From Deltaproteobacteria bacterium (GTDB taxonomy: Bacteria; Desulfobacterota; Syntrophia; Syntrophales; JAAYKM01), in contig JAGVTI010000146.1 in NCBI GenBank assembly GCA_019136935.1, positions 562-10,245 of the forward strand: a stretch of DNA of 9,684 bases, in the 5' to 3' direction. Under the pieces are notes generated by a model. The model had not been told where the DNA came from and did no database searches. It worked only from the letters and a program-made list of their open reading frames with translations. Below, piece by piece: positions 6,206 through 9,684 of the stretch; positions within the stretch are counted from its first letter, which is position 1, and the number at the start of each line of letters is the position of its first letter. Both the position numbers and the translations under genes were made by a program.

Positions 6206-6379
6206 ATGGAAACGAAAGGATTTCTACGACCACCGGCGGTTACGGCGGGAGCCATTCTCGCCATGATCGTCGATACCATGATCCCGGAAGCCTTCGATCA
6301 GACGCATGACTTCGCCGGATTGATCACCGTCATCGGTTTTCTTGCAGCCTTTGCTCTAAGCAGGATGGGACACCCGTAG
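6206..6379 (+). pseudogene. C-terminal fragment resembling a ZIP-family metal transporter
   Basis: A 57-residue frame beginning METKGFLRPP two bases after the methyltransferase stop. Residues 11-52 (GAILAMIVDTMIPEAF, then a hydrophobic GLITVIGFLAAFALS) match the last two membrane segments of ZIP divalent-metal transporters as I know them. A full ZIP protein has about 250-300 residues and eight segments, so more than three quarters is absent. Upstream in this frame there is only methyltransferase sequence. No ribosome site is visible; TGACCATG could allow translational coupling. It is either a relic of a transporter cut by the arrival of the methyltransferase gene or a retained two-span membrane peptide. 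Confidence 0.6.
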
Positions 6380-6398
6380 AACGGACACCCCACGGGTT

Positions 6399-6451
6399 CC
6401 GGATGAAAACGGCGCGCACCGGATCGCCGACAAATCCGGCGCCTCATCCGG
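6399..6451 (-). terminator. Nested hairpin between convergent genes, probable ispG terminator
   Basis: Between the stops of the ZIP fragment and ispG lies a nested inverted repeat. CCGGATGA (6399-6406) pairs with TCATCCGG (6444-6451), and GGCGC (6411-6415) with GCGCC (6439-6443). Alternatively GCACCGGAT (6416-6424) pairs with ATCCGGCGC (6434-6442). On the minus strand the inner stem is followed within a few bases by TTTT (6409-6406), giving a modest terminator for the iorA-iorB-ispG run. The plus strand has no T tract. ATCCGGCGC is also directly repeated at 6446-6454. Confidence 0.45.
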
Positions 6452-6473
6452 CGCAGAAAATGTCATGCCGATT

Positions 6474-7544
6474 TCACTGGCCGGCAATTTCTCCGGTCAT
6501 TTTCTCGATTTCGGCGAGAAGGACGGGGATGAATTCCGCTTCCTTGAGCTTGCGCACCATCCGGCCCTTTTTGAACAGCATCCCGGATCCCTTGCCGCCG
6601 GCGATGCCGATGTCCGCCTCCGCCGCCTCGCCGGGACCGTTCACGACGCAACCCATGAGGGCGACTTTCAGGGGCGATTTCAGAGATGCCAGCTTCCGCT
6701 CCGCTTCCTCCACCAGGGCCAGGAGGTCGATTTCACAGCGTCCGCAGGTCGGGCAGGAGATGATTTCGGGTCCCCGCTCCCGGAGCTTCAGGGCCCGAAG
6801 AATCCCCCAGGCCACGGTCATTTCCTGAACCGGGTCCCCCGTAACGGACACCCGGATGGTATCCCCGATTCCTTCAGCCAGGAGAAGGCCGATCCCCAGG
6901 GACGACTTGATGGCCGACTGCAGGATCGTCCCCGCCTCGGTGACGCCCAGGTGCAGGGGATAATCGCTCTTCGCGGAAAATTCCCGGTAGGCGTCGATCA
7001 TGGTCGGCACATCCGAGGACTTGAGGGAAACCTTGATGTTTCCGAAACCCATATCCTCGAGATGATCCACGCTCCGCAGGGCGCTTTCCACGAGAGCCGA
7101 TGCGGTCGGACCGCCGTATTTCTCAAGGAGATTTTTTTCGAGGGATCCGCCGTTGATCCCCAGCCTGATGCAGACATCACGCACCTTGGCGGCGGAAACG
7201 ATGCCTTTGAACTTGTCCTTCGGAATGTTTCCCGGGTTGATGCGGATGCCGTGGACACCCTGGTTGATCGCTTCCAAGGCCAGGCGGTCGTCAAAATGAA
7301 TATCGGCGATGACAGGCAGGACGGATTTTCGGCAGATTTCCGAAAGAACCAGCGCGGCTTCCCGGTCGGGAACGGCCACGCGGGCAATTTCGCAGCCCGC
7401 TTCGGCCATTCTCCGAATTTGATCCGATGTGGCCGCGGCGTCACGGGTATCCGTCGATGTCATGGACTGGACCGCAACGGGCGCGCCGCCCCCCACCTGA
7501 ACGTCCCCCACATGGACGGCTCTGGTCGCTTTTCTCTCTTTCAT
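6474..7544 (-). CDS. ispG: 4-hydroxy-3-methylbut-2-enyl diphosphate synthase (IspG/GcpE)
   Basis: A 356-residue Fe-S enzyme of the MEP isoprenoid pathway. It reductively converts MEcPP to HMBPP in the cytoplasm using flavodoxin or ferredoxin. The N-terminal TIM barrel carries VQSMTSTDTRD (25-35), ADIHFD (80-85), GIRINPGNI (99-107) and HLGVTEAG (198-205). The C-terminal domain holds the [4Fe-4S] site: Cys264 and Cys267 in SCPTCGRC, Cys299 in MGCVVNGPGEA, and Glu306, the known unusual fourth ligand. Length and spacing are those of the short bacterial form without the plant-type insertion. The start is supported by GCGGAAG five bases upstream. It follows iorB by 63 bases and ends at the hairpin region near 6400-6450. 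Nothing is missing from the active site. Confidence 0.97.
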   Translation of the reverse strand: MKERKATRAVHVGDVQVGGGAPVAVQSMTSTDTRDAAATSDQIRRMAEAGCEIARVAVPDREAALVLSEICRKSVLPVIADIHFDDRLALEAINQGVHGIRINPGNIPKDKFKGIVSAAKVRDVCIRLGINGGSLEKNLLEKYGGPTASALVESALRSVDHLEDMGFGNIKVSLKSSDVPTMIDAYREFSAKSDYPLHLGVTEAGTILQSAIKSSLGIGLLLAEGIGDTIRVSVTGDPVQEMTVAWGILRALKLRERGPEIISCPTCGRCEIDLLALVEEAERKLASLKSPLKVALMGCVVNGPGEAAEADIGIAGGKGSGMLFKKGRMVRKLKEAEFIPVLLAEIEKMTGEIAGQ

Positions 7545-7607
7545 CCGTTCTTCCGCCTGTCGTGCCTGGCAATCCCGTTTCCGGTTTTCCGGCAGCGCCT
7601 TTTGCGA

Positions 7608-8186
7608 TCAGGCCGCCCGGCCCGCCGCGAAAGCCTTCAGATTCGCGTCGAGCACCTTGGGCGGGAAGGCTTCCCGGAGAACCGCGTCCCAGATCTGTTC
7701 ATCGATGTCGAGATACGTGGAAAGCACACCCAGCAGGGCCGTATTTTCCGCCTTGATGTTTCCGGCGGCAACGGCGATCTGCGTGGCATTGACCTCCTTC
7801 ACGTCGGCCACCCGGCTCCGGACCGTTTCCGCAACCTGTTCCGGATAAGCGGCCGTTCCCAGGTTCACCGCCGGAGGATAAAGCTCCAGATCGCTCATGA
7901 TCACCCGCCCCGCCGGTTTCACGTAATCCAGGTTGCGCAGGGCCTCCAGCCTTTCGAAAGCCACGAGAATATCCACACCGCCTTTCGGCGCCAGGGGTGA
8001 ATAGACTTTTTCCCCGTACCGGACATGGCTCGTCACGCTGCCGCCGCGCTGGGCCATGCCGTGGACCTCGCTTTTCTTGACATCCAGACCCGCCCTCATG
8101 ATGACTTCACACAGGATGTCGCTGGCCCGGATAATCCCCTGCCCTCCGACACCGACCATATAGATGCTGGTTACCTGATTTTCCAT
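7608..8186 (-). CDS. iorB: Indolepyruvate ferredoxin oxidoreductase, beta subunit
   Basis: A 192-residue gamma-domain subunit of the 2-oxoacid:ferredoxin oxidoreductase family, partner of IorA. The complex oxidatively decarboxylates aryl pyruvates (indolepyruvate, phenylpyruvate, 4-hydroxyphenylpyruvate) to aryl-acetyl-CoA and reduces ferredoxin. The family signatures are YMVGVGGQGIIRAS at 9-22 and SEVHGMAQRGGSVTSHVR at 39-56. It starts three bases after the iorA stop. Its ribosome site GGAGGAG is encoded by the final Glu codons of iorA, so the two are translationally linked and made in balanced amounts. Confidence 0.95.
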   Translation of the reverse strand: MENQVTSIYMVGVGGQGIIRASDILCEVIMRAGLDVKKSEVHGMAQRGGSVTSHVRYGEKVYSPLAPKGGVDILVAFERLEALRNLDYVKPAGRVIMSDLELYPPAVNLGTAAYPEQVAETVRSRVADVKEVNATQIAVAAGNIKAENTALLGVLSTYLDIDEQIWDAVLREAFPPKVLDANLKAFAAGRAA

Positions 8187-8189
8187 GGC

Positions 8190-9684
8190 TTACTCCTCCT
8201 CCACGATCGCCCCGGCCTTGCAGAGCTGCCGGCAGAGGGTGCAGCCGGTGCAGTAGGCGCTTTCGATCACGGCGATTCCGTCCTGGGTTTTCGTCTTTTT
8301 CCGATAGGTCCCTTCCTCCATTTTCGAGAAGGGCCGCCAGGAGATGGGGGAGCAACCCAGTCCGAGGCAGAGCCGGCAGCCGTTGCACTTCTCGGAATCG
8401 ACCCGGAGGGGTTTCCCGATTGCAGGATTCGCCCGGCGGAACAGCACGCAGGGGCTCTGGGCGATGACGACGGAGGGACCGTCGCTCGCCAGTTCTTCCT
8501 TCATGGCCTTCCTGACCTGTTTCAGATCGAAGGGATTGACGGTCCGCACATTATCAATGCCGAAAACCCTGGCCAGGGCGGCGAAATCGAGCTTGTTCGT
8601 CGGCTGCCCCTGGAGAGTGAATCCCGTCGCGGGGTGTTCCTGCATGCCCGTCATGGCCGTCGTGGAATTGTCGCAGATGACGACGACGGCTTCGCTTCGG
8701 TTGTAGGCCATGTTCAGAAGCGGCGTCATGCCCGAATGAACGAAGGTCGAATCGCCGATCACGGCGACGACCTTGCCTTTTCCCTTGTCCCTGAGAGCCT
8801 TGCTCATGCCGTGGGCCATGCTGATGCTCGCCCCCATGCAAACCGTCGAATGGAGCCCTTCGAGGGGTTTCATGTAGGAGAGGGTGTAACAGCCGATATC
8901 CCCTGCCACGAAGGCCCCCAGTTTTCCCAGAACGTAGAACACGCCCCGGTGAGGACAACCGGGACAGAGATTGGGCGGCCGCGGGGGCACATCCGGAATC
9001 GCCATGACGGCTTCGGCTCCGGCGCCGCCCCGGATCGCCTTCTCCACGAGACCCGGATCCAATTCACCGGCAAAGGGAAGAACCGCCTTTCCCGTCACGT
9101 CGATCCCCATGGCCTTGATCTGTTCTTCCAGGAAGGGATCGAGTTCCTCGACCACGTAGAGTTTCCTGACCTTCGCCGCGAAATCACGGATGAGTTTCTC
9201 CGGCAGGGGGTAGACCATCCCCAGCTTCAGGAACGAACATTCGGGAAGGGCGTCTTTTGCGTAATTGTAAGGCATGCCGGAGGTAATGATCCCGACGTCG
9301 GTGCCGTTCATCTCGACCCGGTTCAGGGAAGACGATTCGGCATATGTCCTCAAGGCTTCCATCCTTCTTGCCACCGCCTGACGGCGCACCCGGGCGTTGC
9401 CGGGTACCATGACGTACTTCGCCGCATCGATTCTGATCGCCGTCCTATCCTCCCAGGCACCCGGGTCTTCCAGCTCGACAATGGACTTGGAATGGGCCAC
9501 CCGGGTCGTTGTCCGCAGAAACACAGGGGTATCGAACTGTTCGCTCAGATCGAAGGCGATTTTGATGAATTCTTTCGCCTCCCGGCTGTCGGAGGGCTCC
9601 AGCATGGGAACCTTGGCGAACTTCGCATAGTTGCGGTTGTCCTGTTCGTTCTGGGAACTGTGCATGGACGGATCGTCGGCCGAG
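8190..9684 (-). CDS. iorA: Indolepyruvate ferredoxin oxidoreductase, alpha subunit (N-terminus outside window)
   Basis: The C-terminal 497 residues of IorA; the frame runs off the right edge, so the Met at 9665 (MHSSQNEQDN) is internal. The window begins in the pyrimidine-binding domain (ADDPSMHSSQNEQDN, then AKVPMLEPSD). The linking domain follows, and then the TPP-binding domain with CPGCPHRG, GDIGCYTL, MGASISMAHG and the Mg-TPP motif GDSTFVHSG to CDNSTTAMTG. The tail is a ferredoxin-like domain with two [4Fe-4S] motifs, CNGCRLCLGLGCSP and CTGCTLCRQLCKAG. The first keeps C-x2-C-x2-C-x4-C, but its last Cys is followed by Ser-Pro rather than directly by Pro. The protein is oxygen sensitive in known anaerobes, and fermentative use of aromatic amino acids is its usual role. 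It heads the iorA-iorB-ispG run; its promoter is outside the window. Confidence 0.96.
   Translation of the reverse strand, partial: SADDPSMHSSQNEQDNRNYAKFAKVPMLEPSDSREAKEFIKIAFDLSEQFDTPVFLRTTTRVAHSKSIVELEDPGAWEDRTAIRIDAAKYVMVPGNARVRRQAVARRMEALRTYAESSSLNRVEMNGTDVGIITSGMPYNYAKDALPECSFLKLGMVYPLPEKLIRDFAAKVRKLYVVEELDPFLEEQIKAMGIDVTGKAVLPFAGELDPGLVEKAIRGGAGAEAVMAIPDVPPRPPNLCPGCPHRGVFYVLGKLGAFVAGDIGCYTLSYMKPLEGLHSTVCMGASISMAHGMSKALRDKGKGKVVAVIGDSTFVHSGMTPLLNMAYNRSEAVVVICDNSTTAMTGMQEHPATGFTLQGQPTNKLDFAALARVFGIDNVRTVNPFDLKQVRKAMKEELASDGPSVVIAQSPCVLFRRANPAIGKPLRVDSEKCNGCRLCLGLGCSPISWRPFSKMEEGTYRKKTKTQDGIAVIESAYCTGCTLCRQLCKAGAIVEEE

Noticed and set aside
1..9684. CRISPR arrays, tRNA or rRNA genes, insertion sequences
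   Set aside because: No regularly spaced repeats, no tRNA-like cloverleaf or rRNA segment and no transposase noticed on reading both strands.

Overview
The window is a bacterial chromosomal segment with dense GC-rich coding. It suggests a strict anaerobe, most likely of the former Deltaproteobacteria (Desulfobacterota, for example Syntrophales-like). The basis is a ferredoxin-dependent indolepyruvate oxidoreductase (IorAB), an MEP-pathway Fe-S enzyme (IspG), a bifunctional Rel, and a gene order that resembles this group as I recall it. This placement is inference.

Right part, minus strand (9684 to 6474): iorA (5' end outside the window), iorB and ispG form a tight run that probably makes one operon. 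It ends at a hairpin region near 6400-6450. Left part, minus strand (3021 to 1): proS and then rel, 53 bases apart, with rel cut off by the window edge. These are ordinary core genes.

Middle part (about 3200-6450): an accessory block sits between ispG and proS. On the minus strand it holds a tyrosine phenol-lyase-like PLP enzyme (3218-4663) with a long 5' leader. On the plus strand it holds a ribbon-helix-helix/methyltransferase chimera (5244-6203) and a 57-residue fragment resembling the C-terminus of a ZIP metal transporter (6206-6379).

The most interesting element is the leader of the lyase gene. A perfect TTGACA box is followed by a small ORF with a good ribosome binding site. It encodes a 27-residue peptide with a Tyr-Tyr-Tyr-Tyr-Cys-Tyr run. 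After it come four mutually complementary RNA segments (A, B, C, D), the last two forming an intrinsic terminator with a six-T tract just before the lyase gene. This is the architecture of a translation-coupled transcription attenuator, and the repeated codon matches the predicted substrate or product of the downstream enzyme. I propose a tyrosine-sensing attenuator. The direction of the response (induction by excess tyrosine or by its shortage) cannot be settled from the sequence.

The genes connect functionally. IorAB oxidises aryl pyruvates derived from aromatic amino acids, and a tyrosine phenol-lyase would split tyrosine to phenol, pyruvate and ammonia, or run in reverse. The window may therefore carry two aromatic amino acid routes, one constitutive-looking and one under leader-peptide control.
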